Below, one piece after another: positions 53,518 to 62,384 of a stretch of 64,000 nt of DNA. Made by a program: the position numbers and the translations under genes. The notes under the pieces were generated by a model, which made no database searches, was not told where the DNA came from, and saw nothing but the letters and a program-made list of their open reading frames with translations. This DNA is from Blautia massiliensis (ex Durand et al. 2017) (lineage in GTDB: Bacteria > Bacillota > Clostridia > Lachnospirales > Lachnospiraceae). Where the stretch lies: contig NZ_LN913006.1 of NCBI RefSeq assembly GCF_001487165.1, positions 1,443,855 to 1,507,854 of the forward strand, read 5' to 3'. The stretch's first letter is position 1. Every line of letters begins with the position of its first letter.

Positions 53518-54868
53518 AAATCTGTCTCCTTCTTGTTTGTTTATGTTCCGGAGGGTTGATCACAGCTTTCACCAGATCACGTCCTCCTGTGTCTACGATT
53601 ACAATTTCTGTGTTCAGCGCTTCCGAAAGCTCTTCCAGTGTCATGTCATCCAGAAAAATCTCCTCATCACCTTTCAGCATGCTGCACGGGATCAGAATCT
53701 TCTCTCCAAGGTCAAGACCGGAAAGCTGCTCTTTCAGATCCTGCCCGGTGATCAGGCCGGACACTGTGATCTTTTCACCGAAAAAACGATTCTCGATGGT
53801 TGTGACCGGAATCTGCACATTGGGATATTTCTTCTGGATCTCTTTAATATAGCGTGCGATAAAAGGCGCTGCCAGTTTTCCTGTGGCGATCCTGCCTGTC
53901 ACCTTACGGTCGTCACCGGAAAGCCCCTCCAGCGTTTCTTTTACTTCCGTTTCCAGAAGTCTGAGCATTCCCACGCCATTCTCAAGCTGCAGATATCCAT
54001 CATATTCATCCTCACAGGGAAGCTCCCTGTCTGCCAGAATATACCATTCGTCTGAAGCATGGATAAAATGGATCCCGTATTTCTCCATCATGATCTTCTG
54101 CCAGCGTTCGATCTGCCCCAGGACTTTTTCAGCATCTTCCTTATTAAAAGGCTCCAGAGGATAGAGACCTTCTCTGTATTTGGTAAGTCCTACCGGTACA
54201 ACAGAAACGCTCTGAAGGACCGGCGCATAAGCGGAAAGCTTTTCAAGGCTGTATTCCAGCTCGTCTCCGTCATTGACACCCTTACACAGTACGATCTGTC
54301 CATTCATGGTGATTCCTGCATTGTACAGCATATCCACCTTATCCAGGGCCTTTCCTGCAAAACGGTTATGCAGCATTTTACACCGGAGTTCCGGATTCAT
54401 TGCCTGGAACGAAATGTTGATCGGTTCCAAATGATAGCGGATCACACGCTCAATATCCTTCTCACTCATATTGGTAAGCGTAACATAATTTCCCTGAAGA
54501 AAGGAAAGCCTGGAATCATCATCCTTAAAATACAGCGTCTCACGCATACCTGGCGGCATCTGGTCAATAAAACAGAACATACACTTATTTGAACAGGAGC
54601 GATAGTCATCCATCAGTCCTCCGTTCTCAAATTCTATTCCAAGGTCTTCCTCATATTCCTTCTCTACCTCCAACTCCCACTCTTCGCCATCAGGCTTCTC
54701 TACCAGAAGCACCACGAGCTCTTCATTCATGAGATACCGGTAATCGAAGACATCTTCCACAGGCTGTCCGTTTACAGACACAAGTCTGTCTCCCGGCTCC
54801 AGCCCCAGCTCCTCGGCAATACTGTCGGGCAGCACCCTGGAAATCATATGTTTTCTTAATTTCATCAT
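53480..54868 (-). CDS. DUF512 radical-SAM-like protein with N-terminal PDZ domain
   Basis: A 462-residue protein. Residues 5-75 are PDZ-like ([22 protein letters not shown]). A cysteine motif [18 protein letters not shown] near residue 92 is that of a radical SAM 4Fe-4S site. The C-terminal DUF512 region follows. Proteins of this kind are strictly found next to der in many Clostridia, but their reaction is not known. First gene of its operon, with a promoter at 54892-54920. Confidence 0.88.
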   Translation of the reverse strand: MMKLRKHMISRVLPDSIAEELGLEPGDRLVSVNGQPVEDVFDYRYLMNEELVVLLVEKPDGEEWELEVEKEYEEDLGIEFENGGLMDDYRSCSNKCMFCFIDQMPPGMRETLYFKDDDSRLSFLQGNYVTLTNMSEKDIERVIRYHLEPINISFQAMNPELRCKMLHNRFAGKALDKVDMLYNAGITMNGQIVLCKGVNDGDELEYSLEKLSAYAPVLQSVSVVPVGLTKYREGLYPLEPFNKEDAEKVLGQIERWQKIMMEKYGIHFIHASDEWYILADRELPCEDEYDGYLQLENGVGMLRLLETEVKETLEGLSGDDRKVTGRIATGKLAAPFIARYIKEIQKKYPNVQIPVTTIENRFFGEKITVSGLITGQDLKEQLSGLDLGEKILIPCSMLKGDEEIFLDDMTLEELSEALNTEIVIVDTGGRDLVKAVINPPEHKQTRRRQIYEQTSSSDSGKA

Positions 54869-54891
54869 TATCTCCCTTTTCTATCCCGTAT

Positions 54892-54920
54892 ATAATAACA
54901 ACTTTGCTCTTAAAAATCAA
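54892..54920 (-). promoter_or_regulatory. Promoter for the DUF512-der-plsY-gpsA operon
   Basis: Minus-strand TTGATT, a 17-bp spacer and TATTAT. Confidence 0.7.
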
Positions 54921-54937
54921 CACTTTGAGAAAACACC

Positions 54938-54967
54938 TTGACTGACACGTGGGTCTGATGTTATAAA
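54938..54967 (+). promoter_or_regulatory. Promoter for prs
   Basis: TTGACT, an 18-bp spacer and TATAAA, about 42 bp before the ATG. Confidence 0.75.
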
Positions 54968-55009
54968 TAGACTGAGAATTTTTAATGACATACACTTAGG
55001 AGGAATATT

Positions 55010-56182
55010 ATGCCAAACATAGAATTGCTGGAAAAGTCTATGCCTGTTGCCCCGATCCGAATCGCCGCACTTGCCGGATGCCGCGAACTGGCCGAGGAGG
55101 TTGACAAAAAGCTGGTTAAATTCCGTAAAGAACTTGTAGCCGCCAAGAAATCCACCATCATCCCACAGGGATATGCAGAAAAATCTTTCCTTGTAGACTG
55201 CGAATGCCCACGTTTCGGAACCGGTGAGGGTAAGGGTTACATCAAGGAATCTGTCCGCGGAACAGACCTTTATATCATGGTAGATGTGACCAATTACAGC
55301 CTTACTTACAGCGTATGCGGTCATGAGAACCACATGTCTCCGGATGACCATTACCAGGATCTGAAGAGAATCATCTCCGCAGCCACCGGTAAAGCACACC
55401 GTATCAACGTTATCATGCCATTCCTTTACGAGGGACGTCAGCACAGACGTACCAAGAGAGAATCTCTTGACTGTGCACTTGCACTTCGCGAGTTAAGTGC
55501 CATGGGTGTTTCCAACATCATTACTTTTGATGCTCATGACCCACGTGTACAGAACTCTATTCCGCTGAAGGGCTTTGATAACTTTTTCCCCACATACCAG
55601 TTCCTGAAAGCACTGGTCAAAAATGTCCCTGATTTCAAGCTTGACAATGATCATCTCATGATCATCAGCCCGGATGAAGGTGCCATGTCCCGTGCTGTAT
55701 ACTTCTCCAATATCCTTGGAGTCGATATGGGTATGTTCTACAAACGCCGTGATTACTCCACCGTTGTCAACGGAAAGAATCCGATCGTTGCTCACGAATT
55801 CCTCGGAGATTCCGTAGAGGGCAAAGATGTTGTCATCATCGACGATATGATCTCTTCCGGAGAAAGCATGCTGGATGTTGCTCGTCAGCTCAAAGAGCGT
55901 AAAGCCGGACGTGTATTCGTCTGCACAACCTACGGTCTGTTTACAGATGGCGTAGCCAAATTTGATGAATATTACGAAAAAGGCTGGCTGGACAGAGTCA
56001 TCACAACCAACCTTAACTATCGTATTCCTGAGCTTCTTGACCGCCCATACTATATCGAAGCAAACATGAGCAAATATCTTGCAAGTATCATCGATATCAT
56101 CAATCATGATGTATCTGTCGAGAAGGTTCGTTCCAGCAACGAAAAGATCATGAATCTCATGAAAAAAGTCAACGAACAGTAA
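55010..56182 (+). CDS. prs: Ribose-phosphate pyrophosphokinase, long form
   Basis: Makes PRPP from ribose-5-phosphate and ATP. The PRPP-binding loop VVIIDDMISSGESM is present near residue 280. At 390 residues it is about 75 longer than the common enzyme, and the usual DLHAxQIQGFF motif reads FDAHDPRVQNSIP, so it belongs to a divergent long subfamily seen in Clostridia. ATG with AGGAGG. The last 14 bases overlap the convergent yfiH gene. Confidence 0.88.
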   Translation: MPNIELLEKSMPVAPIRIAALAGCRELAEEVDKKLVKFRKELVAAKKSTIIPQGYAEKSFLVDCECPRFGTGEGKGYIKESVRGTDLYIMVDVTNYSLTYSVCGHENHMSPDDHYQDLKRIISAATGKAHRINVIMPFLYEGRQHRRTKRESLDCALALRELSAMGVSNIITFDAHDPRVQNSIPLKGFDNFFPTYQFLKALVKNVPDFKLDNDHLMIISPDEGAMSRAVYFSNILGVDMGMFYKRRDYSTVVNGKNPIVAHEFLGDSVEGKDVVIIDDMISSGESMLDVARQLKERKAGRVFVCTTYGLFTDGVAKFDEYYEKGWLDRVITTNLNYRIPELLDRPYYIEANMSKYLASIIDIINHDVSVEKVRSSNEKIMNLMKKVNEQ

Positions 56183-57014
56183 TAAATGCTCCCAGGTTTC
56201 CACGTTTCCCGTGAGAAGCCCTGTGTGAATAAAGAAAGAGCGGATTACAGCAGGTGCAGATGCCCGGCATTGAGATCCGCTCTTCTTTTATGCCTGCATC
56301 CAGAAAGATCCTTCGGTTCGCCTCCCACAGATTCAGCTGGTATTTCCCATCTGGTTTTCTGTAAAAAAGCACATCCCAGTATTTTTCTTCAAACGCCTCT
56401 CTAAACTGATCGATCACATCTTCACTGACTTCATAGCAATCCTGACAGATAGAAGGACCAATGGCTGCATAAAGCTCTGAAGGATCTGTCTGAAATTCCT
56501 CAGTCATCTTCTTCACCGTCACTTTTCCGATCTTTCCTACAGTACCTCTCCAGCCGGAATGAGATAATCCCACAGCTCTATGTACCGGATCTATAAAGAA
56601 AAGTGGTACACAGTCCGCATAAAACGTTGCCAGCACCAGTCCCGGCACATTGGTGATCATTCCATCCACATCTGTATAAGGTCTTGGTTTTGTGATCCCA
56701 TTTCCTCTGTCTTCTTCCGTGACCACACGTACATTGGTGGTGTGTGTCTGATCAGAGGTTACGATATCTTCCATGGAAAATCCCATAGCAGCAGAAAGTC
56801 TGCGGTAATTTTCCCGCACCGCAGACTCTTCATCCCCTCTTGTGAAGCTTAAGTTCATAGATTCATAAATCCCCTGGCTTACTCCTCCCAGGCGGGTACT
56901 GAAGCCATGTACGATCCCGGGAAATTTCTCAAAAGCAGGATATGTAAGCCAGGTAACCTTGTTCTTCTGATTTATATTCATTAGCTGTTTATCTTTATAC
57001 CATTTTATTTTCAT
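56169..57014 (-). CDS. yfiH: YfiH/PgeF family protein (laccase-domain purine nucleoside/peptidoglycan editing enzyme)
   Basis: A 281-residue member of the DUF152 family. The zinc site is visible: His in TSDQTHTTNV, Cys in FYADCVPLFF and His in LSHSGWRGT. Family members have been reported as adenosine deaminase/phosphorylase-like enzymes and as editors of misincorporated peptidoglycan amino acids; which applies here cannot be told. It is the last gene of the rplS-side run and overlaps prs tail to tail by 14 bp. Confidence 0.88.
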   Translation of the reverse strand: MKIKWYKDKQLMNINQKNKVTWLTYPAFEKFPGIVHGFSTRLGGVSQGIYESMNLSFTRGDEESAVRENYRRLSAAMGFSMEDIVTSDQTHTTNVRVVTEEDRGNGITKPRPYTDVDGMITNVPGLVLATFYADCVPLFFIDPVHRAVGLSHSGWRGTVGKIGKVTVKKMTEEFQTDPSELYAAIGPSICQDCYEVSEDVIDQFREAFEEKYWDVLFYRKPDGKYQLNLWEANRRIFLDAGIKEERISMPGICTCCNPLFLYSHRASHGKRGNLGAFITVR

Positions 57015-57032
57015 CTTATGTGACCAGTCCTT

Positions 57033-57392
57033 TCAACTGCAAAAATCAAAAGCATTTTTTATCCAGTGGATGTTCTCTCCATCAATTCCTACTACGTCAA
57101 AACGGCAGGGAGGCAGCTCCCGGTATCCATGTGCAATCAGATAAAACATTGCCACTTTGCTAATGATCCTCTGTTTTTCTCTCCCTACCGCTGAAAAAGG
57201 ACTTCCACTCTTTCCGTTCTTTCTGTATTTCACTTCAACAAACACCAGATATCTTCCATCCTGCGCAACAAGATCGATCTCACCACTTCGGCAGCGAAAA
57301 TTTCTTTCCTTGATCTGCAGCCCCTTTTCTTCCAGGAACGCTGCAGCAATTCCTTCATAATAGCTGCCCTTCTGTCTTCTATTTTCCTTCAG
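57033..57392 (-). CDS. yraN: YraN/UPF0102 endonuclease-like protein with non-standard start
   Basis: The protein reads KENRRQKGSYYEGIAAAF, then ERNFRCRSGEIDLVAQDG and LVFVEVKYRKN, the UPF0102 nuclease-like fold with conserved Glu, Asp and Lys (GEIDL, EVKYR). No ATG, GTG or TTG lies in frame ahead of the conserved N-terminus. The nearest plausible start is the CTG at 57392, with GAAAGG upstream. The same frame runs back 15 codons to the TAA stop of rnhB, so read-through or re-initiation is also possible. About 119 residues, normal for the family. Confidence 0.78.
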   Translation of the reverse strand: MKENRRQKGSYYEGIAAAFLEEKGLQIKERNFRCRSGEIDLVAQDGRYLVFVEVKYRKNGKSGSPFSAVGREKQRIISKVAMFYLIAHGYRELPPCRFDVVGIDGENIHWIKNAFDFCS

Positions 57393-57437
57393 ATAAACAA
57401 AACCTTTCTGTTTTTGATGTCGGTATCTTAAGTATTT

Positions 57438-58193
57438 TTATACAAAATGTGTGATAAACGTTTTTCTATGTATCGGACTTGGTCCATATTTCTTCAGTGC
57501 TTCAATATGCGCTGCAGAACCATATCCTTTATTGGAGGCAAATCCGTATTCCGGAAGAACCTTATCATATTCTTCCATCATCCGGTCTCTGGTCACTTTG
57601 GCAACAATACTTGCTGCCGCAATGGATACACTTTTTGCATCACCTTTGATGATGGGTACCTGCGGAATCTGGATTTCCGGTATGGTAACCGCATCGTTCA
57701 AAAGCAGCTGTGGCTGTGCAGAAAGCCTGCTCACTGCCTGGCGCATTGCCTCATAGGTTGCCTGCAGGATATTGATCTCATCAATCCTCTCCGGACTTGC
57801 CATTCCAATTCCAACAGAAACTGCTCCCTCCAGGATCACATCGTACAATTCTTCTCTCTTCTTAGCTGTAAGCTTTTTAGAATCATTCAGCCATAAAATA
57901 TCGCAGTCTTTCGGAAGGATCACCGCACAGGCGACTACCGGTCCGGCAAGAGGGCCTCTTCCCACCTCATCGATCCCGCAAAGATATCCAAGATGCTCAT
58001 ATTCATGTTCATATTTCTTCATGCTCTCTGTACGTACACGCTCATCCTCCAGAGCCTGAAGCTTTTTGTGATACTGCTGGATCAGTTTCTGTACACCGCT
58101 TCTCTCATCATTTTCATAATGACGAAAAAGGGCGTTATATTCGCCCTCCTTCGCTGACGCAAAACGCGCCTTGATATCTTTCATTGTTTCCAT
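57438..58193 (-). CDS. rnhB: Ribonuclease HII
   Basis: Removes ribonucleotides from DNA:RNA hybrids. The 251-residue protein has the active-site segment CGIDEVGRGPLAGPVVACAV (Asp, Glu) near residue 75 and the later acidic residue in NDSKKL and VTIPEIQ regions. An N-terminal extension of about 70 residues is typical of Clostridia. The start overlaps the ylqF stop (TAATG). Its stop codon is in frame with yraN. Confidence 0.96.
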   Translation of the reverse strand: METMKDIKARFASAKEGEYNALFRHYENDERSGVQKLIQQYHKKLQALEDERVRTESMKKYEHEYEHLGYLCGIDEVGRGPLAGPVVACAVILPKDCDILWLNDSKKLTAKKREELYDVILEGAVSVGIGMASPERIDEINILQATYEAMRQAVSRLSAQPQLLLNDAVTIPEIQIPQVPIIKGDAKSVSIAAASIVAKVTRDRMMEEYDKVLPEYGFASNKGYGSAAHIEALKKYGPSPIHRKTFITHFV

Positions 58194-59050
58194 TACGCTT
58201 CCTCCGGTCCTTTTGGAAACTCCAGAGTCACTTTTCCCAGTTTTCCGGAACGAAATTCTTCCAGCAAAAGGCGGGATGCTTTCTCATAATCAAGCTCTTC
58301 GCCCTTTTTCAGACATCCTCTTGCTTTCGCAACTGCAGTAAGGATATCCAGCGATTTCAGCTCTTCTTCTACATTGTATCTCTCTCTGATCGCTGCCGGA
58401 TAAAACTCCTGCAGATATCCGATCAGACCCAGGGCAAGTTCTTCGATGTTCAGAATATCGTCCTTGATCGAACCGATATAGGCAAGACGCATTCCAACTT
58501 CCTGATCTTCAAATTTCGGCCAGAGAATTCCAGGGGTATCCAGAAGCTCCACACTTTTATTCAGACGTATCCACTGTTTTCCTTTTGTAACTCCTGGTTT
58601 ATTACCGGTCTTGGCACAGGCTTTTCCTGCAAAGGTATTGATAAATGTTGATTTTCCAACATTAGGGATTCCTGCAACCATCGCACGTACCGGACGGTTT
58701 TTGATTCCTCGTCTCCGGTCTCTCTCTGTCTTTTCCTTACATGCCTCTGTGATTGCCGCAGAAACGGCCTTCATAGATCCCTTATTGCGGGAATCAATAC
58801 TTACCGCATAGATTCCTTTTTCTTTGAAATATTCCATCCAGGCACGGTTCTGTCTCTCATCGGCAAGATCTGCTTTGTTGAGAAGGATCATACGCGCCTT
58901 GTTTTTTCCCAGCTCATCAATATCCGGATTTCGGCTGGAAAGAGGAACTCTTGCATCTACAAGCTCAATGATCAGATCGATCAACTTGATATCTTCCTGC
59001 ATCTGACGCTTCGCCTTCGTCATATGGCCTGGATACCACTGTACGTTCAT
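58193..59050 (-). CDS. ylqF: Ribosome biogenesis GTPase YlqF/RbgA
   Basis: A 285-residue circularly permuted GTPase. The motif order is NKADLAD (G4), GIPNVGKSTF (G1), then DTPGI (G3), as in RbgA, which assists late 50S assembly. N-terminal VQWYPGHMTKAKR is also typical. It follows the signal peptidase-like gene by 42 bp. Confidence 0.97.
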   Translation of the reverse strand: MNVQWYPGHMTKAKRQMQEDIKLIDLIIELVDARVPLSSRNPDIDELGKNKARMILLNKADLADERQNRAWMEYFKEKGIYAVSIDSRNKGSMKAVSAAITEACKEKTERDRRRGIKNRPVRAMVAGIPNVGKSTFINTFAGKACAKTGNKPGVTKGKQWIRLNKSVELLDTPGILWPKFEDQEVGMRLAYIGSIKDDILNIEELALGLIGYLQEFYPAAIRERYNVEEELKSLDILTAVAKARGCLKKGEELDYEKASRLLLEEFRSGKLGKVTLEFPKGPEEA

Positions 59051-59092
59051 AATTCACCTCATTTATCTATACTTTAATCTGTTTACTTTGAT

Positions 59093-59701
59093 CTATTTTA
59101 TAAAACCTATTTTATTTTTCGGAGAAACTGTAAACCAAACTTTCCCGACAATGTACTTCTTACTGATATTTCCGATATCGCTGAAGCGGCTGTCCTCACT
59201 GTTATTGCGATTATCACCAAGGACAAAATATTCCCCGCTTTCCAGAGTTATAGCACTATTTGCAAGTCCTCCATCTGTCATATCCTGATAAGCTCCGTTT
59301 TCTTCATAAACCTTGCCGTTGATATAGATCTTCCCGTCTTTAACCTGAACAGTCTCCCCGGGAAGGCCGATCACACGTCGGATATGCAGGGCTGCCGAGT
59401 CACTGGCGCTTGTTTTAAAAACGATCACATCTCCACGTTTTGGTGAACTGACCTTATATAAAGCCCTGTTTACAAAAAACTTTTCACTTACAGAATACGT
59501 GGGTTCCATGGCACTTTCCTGCAATGTCACAGTCTGAAATGCAGAGATTGCAACCAGCACAGCAAAAACCAGGGTCACAATAATTTCAAACACCCATTTC
59601 ACGATTCCTCTTGTCCTGTCATCACGAAGCTTCTCCCTTGCTTCGGAAACAGCTCTGTTTTCCTTCAGATTTTCGATATTAATCTTCTTATTTAATCCCA
59701 T
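59093..59701 (-). CDS. Signal peptidase I homologue with both catalytic residues substituted
   Basis: A 202-residue S26-family protein with one membrane helix (residues 33-55) and the conserved boxes PKRGDVIVF, RRVIGLPGETV and LGDNRNNSEDSR. The nucleophile box normally reads SMxPT; here it is Ala64-Met-Glu-Pro-Thr (codon GCC), with a Ser one position earlier. The general-base lysine of the KRxxGxPG box is Arg108 (codon CGA). I infer an inactive or altered enzyme. It lies between rplS and ylqF, the usual lepB place, after a terminator. Confidence 0.85.
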   Translation of the reverse strand: MGLNKKINIENLKENRAVSEAREKLRDDRTRGIVKWVFEIIVTLVFAVLVAISAFQTVTLQESAMEPTYSVSEKFFVNRALYKVSSPKRGDVIVFKTSASDSAALHIRRVIGLPGETVQVKDGKIYINGKVYEENGAYQDMTDGGLANSAITLESGEYFVLGDNRNNSEDSRFSDIGNISKKYIVGKVWFTVSPKNKIGFIK

Positions 59702-59745
59702 ATTCTATCCCCTGTATGTGTCTTTACACGCATACGCACTGATGT

Positions 59746-59779
59746 AAAAAGAGGGACAATAGCAAATGTTATTGTCCCT
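59746..59779 (-). terminator. Terminator after rplS
   Basis: AGGGACAATA pairs perfectly with TATTGTCCCT, followed by CTTTTT on the minus strand. Confidence 0.88.
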
Positions 59780-59797
59780 GCCTCTTTACTTATGAAA

Positions 59798-60145
59798 TTA
59801 TTTTACAAGCTCTTTAACCTTAGCTGCTTTACCTACACGATCTCTCAGGTAGTTCAGTTTCGCACGGCGTACTTTACCATGACGGATAACCTCAACCTTA
59901 ACTACATGTGGGGAATGAAGCGGCCATGTTTTCTCAACACCAACACCGTTGGAGCTCTTTCTTACTGTGAAAGTCTCTCTTGTGCTTCCACCCTGTCTCT
60001 TAAGTACTGTACCCTCGAAGATCTGAACACGCTCACGTGTTCCCTCTTTGATCAGTGCGTGTACTCTTACTGTGTCTCCTACGCGGAACTGCGGTACTTC
60101 AGCTTTCAGCTGAGCGGACTCAATGTTCTTAATAATTTCGTTCAT
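59798..60145 (-). CDS. rplS: 50S ribosomal protein L19
   Basis: A 115-residue protein with the family features [30 protein letters not shown] and [15 protein letters not shown]. It sits at the interface of the ribosomal subunits. Strong promoter and a structured leader lie upstream; a terminator follows directly. Confidence 0.98.
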   Translation of the reverse strand: MNEIIKNIESAQLKAEVPQFRVGDTVRVHALIKEGTRERVQIFEGTVLKRQGGSTRETFTVRKSSNGVGVEKTWPLHSPHVVKVEVIRHGKVRRAKLNYLRDRVGKAAKVKELVK

Positions 60146-60182
60146 TTCTTTCTCTCCTTAATTATACTGGATGTTCTTAATA

Positions 60183-60225
60183 CACATATGGTAACAGAGG
60201 ACCATCTTTTTTCACAACATATGTG
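60183..60225 (-). ncRNA. Candidate L19 leader hairpin
   Basis: The rplS 5' leader starts with CACATATG and closes with CATATGTG 27 bases on, giving a perfect 8-bp stem with inner TTGTGA and GATGGTCCTCTGTTAC segments. Position and form fit an autoregulatory L19 leader, though I could not check it against a covariance model. Confidence 0.55.
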
Positions 60226-60254
60226 ATTATACACTAGATAACTTCTCATTGCAA
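60226..60254 (-). promoter_or_regulatory. Promoter for rplS
   Basis: Minus-strand TTGCAA, a 17-bp spacer and TATAAT. Confidence 0.85.
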
Positions 60255-60283
60255 GGACTTTTTTTCCGGATTTTCGATGGCTT

Positions 60284-61159
60284 TTACCAGCAAAGGACCT
60301 CATGTCCTGTTTCTGTGACAAGGACCATGATCTCCCACTGTGCCGATGGCAGACCATCCTCTGTCCTCACTGTCCAGTCATCGATCTCATCTGTATAGAT
60401 TTCATCAGATCCCATATTGACCATTGGTTCAATAGTAAAGATCATTCCGGGTACCATGAGTACACCTGAATCTTCCTTAGATGTGTAGCTTACCCATGGA
60501 TCTTCATGAAACTCAAGACCTACGCCATGTCCGCCAATTTCTCTCACAACTGTATAGCCGTTTTCCACTGCATGTTTGTGCACAGCACTTCCCATATTTC
60601 CAATCGGCGTCCATGGTTTTACCTGCTCAAGACCAAGCTCTACGCATTCCTTTGTCACACGGACAAGCTTCTCCTTCTCCGGACTTACCTTTCCAATACA
60701 GAACATACGGGAGGAATCAGAAAAATATCCCTGATAAATGGTGGATACATCTACATTGACAATATCACCTTCTTTTAAAACAGTCTCTTCATCCGGGATG
60801 CCGTGGCATACTACCTCATTAATAGATGTACATACGCTTTTTGGAAAACCTTCATAATTAAGTGGTGCCGGAATTCCGCCATGGCGTACTGTTTCTTCAT
60901 GTACCCAGTCATCGATCTGCTGTGTCGTCACACCTGGTCCGATATGCTCTGCAACATAATCAAGAACTGCAACATTGATCTTGCAGCTCTCTTTGATCTT
61001 CTCGATCTGTGCAGGTGTCTTGATCAGATCATGGTCAAGAACTGCATACCCCTTCTTTTTCATGAGTTCCATTTTTTCATCAAATGCTTCATGGCATTTT
61101 TTATATTTTTTTCCGCTTCCACACCAGCAGGGATCATTTCGTTCGATTTTTTTAGACAT
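60284..61159 (-). CDS. map: Type I methionine aminopeptidase with SEC-C zinc motif
   Basis: Removes N-terminal methionine. The 291-residue protein starts with a SEC-C zinc motif (NDPCWCGSGKKYKKCH). The catalytic domain has metal ligands in VNVDVSTIYQGYFSDSS, GGHGVGLEFHED and FTIEPMV. The extended form is usual in Clostridia. ATG with AAAGGAG. Stands alone on the minus strand. Confidence 0.96.
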   Translation of the reverse strand: MSKKIERNDPCWCGSGKKYKKCHEAFDEKMELMKKKGYAVLDHDLIKTPAQIEKIKESCKINVAVLDYVAEHIGPGVTTQQIDDWVHEETVRHGGIPAPLNYEGFPKSVCTSINEVVCHGIPDEETVLKEGDIVNVDVSTIYQGYFSDSSRMFCIGKVSPEKEKLVRVTKECVELGLEQVKPWTPIGNMGSAVHKHAVENGYTVVREIGGHGVGLEFHEDPWVSYTSKEDSGVLMVPGMIFTIEPMVNMGSDEIYTDEIDDWTVRTEDGLPSAQWEIMVLVTETGHEVLCW

Positions 61160-61426
61160 TTTTTTCTCCTTTTCGCAACTGTATGGCTGCTTTTTCTTTT
61201 GTATTTTATATGTTCAGATATGTAGTATCTGTCTGTAATATTTTAACCGGATCAAAGAAGTCTCCTGCAGGATTGCGAGAAACAATGGACAATAGGTGGG
61301 GACTTGCTTTTATCCGTTTGAACAGAAAATTATTCCGCCTGATTATCATAGCACAACTTTCTTTAGGTGAAAAGTATTCTTTGTGTTTTTGGTTTGTTTT
61401 ATATAACTTTTTTATGATTTCTCAAT
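61160..61426. other. Intergenic region between map and thiT
   Basis: Together with the terminator at 61427-61467 this is a 322-bp gap. It holds the map promoter region (a TATAAA on the minus strand near 61203) and a CAGATA-N5-TATCTG dyad at 61215-61231. No coding frame or RNA gene is evident. Confidence 0.6.
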
Positions 61427-61467
61427 AAAAAAAGATCGTAGTATCTTGAACGATCTCTTTTTATTTA
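61427..61467. terminator. Terminator after thiT
   Basis: AGATCGT pairs with ACGATCT with A and T tracts on both sides, so it can work in either direction. Confidence 0.88.
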
Positions 61468-61481
61468 TGTGTCTGTATTAA

Positions 61482-62180
61482 TTATTTTTCGGCAATTGCA
61501 GACTGTCGGTTTCCACCAGTTGCCATAACTCGCATTCGCCCAAGTGCACTGGATACTGCCGGAATAGAAATTACTACGATCGTCAGTACACCTTCCAGAA
61601 GAATATAGCTGTAATTGTAAATGATCGGATACAAAGCTGTCAGAGACTTCGGGAAATTATCCGGCATATAATCCATCCAGTAAAGATATCCACCAAGTGC
61701 ATGGAATGCACCTCTTGCCAGAATTGCTACTATGTATGCTTTAAGAAGACCATGTTTTCTGGATTTTGTAAATAATCCGGAAAGTCCCATTGCTCCAAAT
61801 GCCAGAATGTAATCACAGCATACCTGAAAAAATGAAAGGACATATGGCTCCTGGAGGAACTGAAAAATTCCATATACAAGACCGGTAAGAATTCCTACCT
61901 TAATGCCATACCAGTAACCGATCAAAACAATAAACAGCATGCTGAACAAGGTCACAGATCCGCCAAATGGCAGTTTAAATATCTTAATGTAGGAAGTTAC
62001 ATATGCAAGTGCCAATGCTACTGCACAGGTAACCAGCTGCTGTGTAGTAAGTTTTAATGCAGATGTGTTTTTCTGAAGTAATACTGCTACCAGAATTATC
62101 AAAATCAGAACTGCAATAACAGATACAACATATCCTGTCGTTGTGAGACCGCCTTCGGCAGTCACAAGAAAATCAAACAT
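61482..62180 (-). CDS. thiT: Energy-coupled thiamine transporter ThiT
   Basis: S-component of an ECF transporter that binds thiamine. The start was set at the ATG at 62180 (MFDFLV), about 11 bases after GGAGG; an upstream ATG-less extension would run into the riboswitch. The roughly 232-residue protein has six predicted helices and the family segment LPFGGSVTLFSMLFIVLIGYW and GFQFLQEPY-like stretch. The TPP riboswitch directly upstream confirms the thiamine link. The shared ECF ATPases are not in this window. Confidence 0.92.
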   Translation of the reverse strand: MFDFLVTAEGGLTTTGYVVSVIAVLILIILVAVLLQKNTSALKLTTQQLVTCAVALALAYVTSYIKIFKLPFGGSVTLFSMLFIVLIGYWYGIKVGILTGLVYGIFQFLQEPYVLSFFQVCCDYILAFGAMGLSGLFTKSRKHGLLKAYIVAILARGAFHALGGYLYWMDYMPDNFPKSLTALYPIIYNYSYILLEGVLTIVVISIPAVSSALGRMRVMATGGNRQSAIAEK

Positions 62181-62193
62181 ACTCTTTTCTTTC

Positions 62194-62275
62194 CTCCTTA
62201 CGTTGGGATTACCCAATTCAAGTTCAAAAGTCGAAGCTTACGCCTCCTCTCAGCCTGGTCAGGCTCCCTTGGTCT
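62194..62275 (-). promoter_or_regulatory. TPP riboswitch (THI element) for thiT
   Basis: The minus strand contains the conserved core GGGAGCC, CAGGCTGAGAGG, then CTTTTGAACTTGAATTGGG-like and TAATCCCAACGTAAGGA, in TPP aptamer order. The ribosome site GGAGG touches the 3' end, so control is probably at translation initiation. Confidence 0.93.
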
Positions 62276-62280
62276 TACCT

Positions 62281-62309
62281 ATTGTAACATATGGAAAAGG
62301 GGATGTAAA
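62281..62309 (-). promoter_or_regulatory. Promoter for the TPP riboswitch/thiT transcript
   Basis: Minus-strand TTTACA, a 17-bp spacer and TACAAT; transcription would begin just at the aptamer. Confidence 0.75.
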
Positions 62310-62336
62310 TGGTGGGAGATGTATGATCATATATAA

Positions 62337-62384
62337 CAAAAACAGGAGAAAAATCCATGTACTGATTTTTCTCCTGTTTTCCTC
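62337..62384 (-). terminator. Terminator of the rRNA operon
   Basis: AAAACAGGAGAAAAATC pairs with GATTTTTCTCCTGTTTT, then T-rich sequence on the minus strand. Confidence 0.88.

Noticed and set aside
61215..61231. CAGATA-N5-TATCTG dyad as a regulator site for map
   Set aside because: It is short and isolated and map is a housekeeping gene; there is no support beyond the dyad itself.
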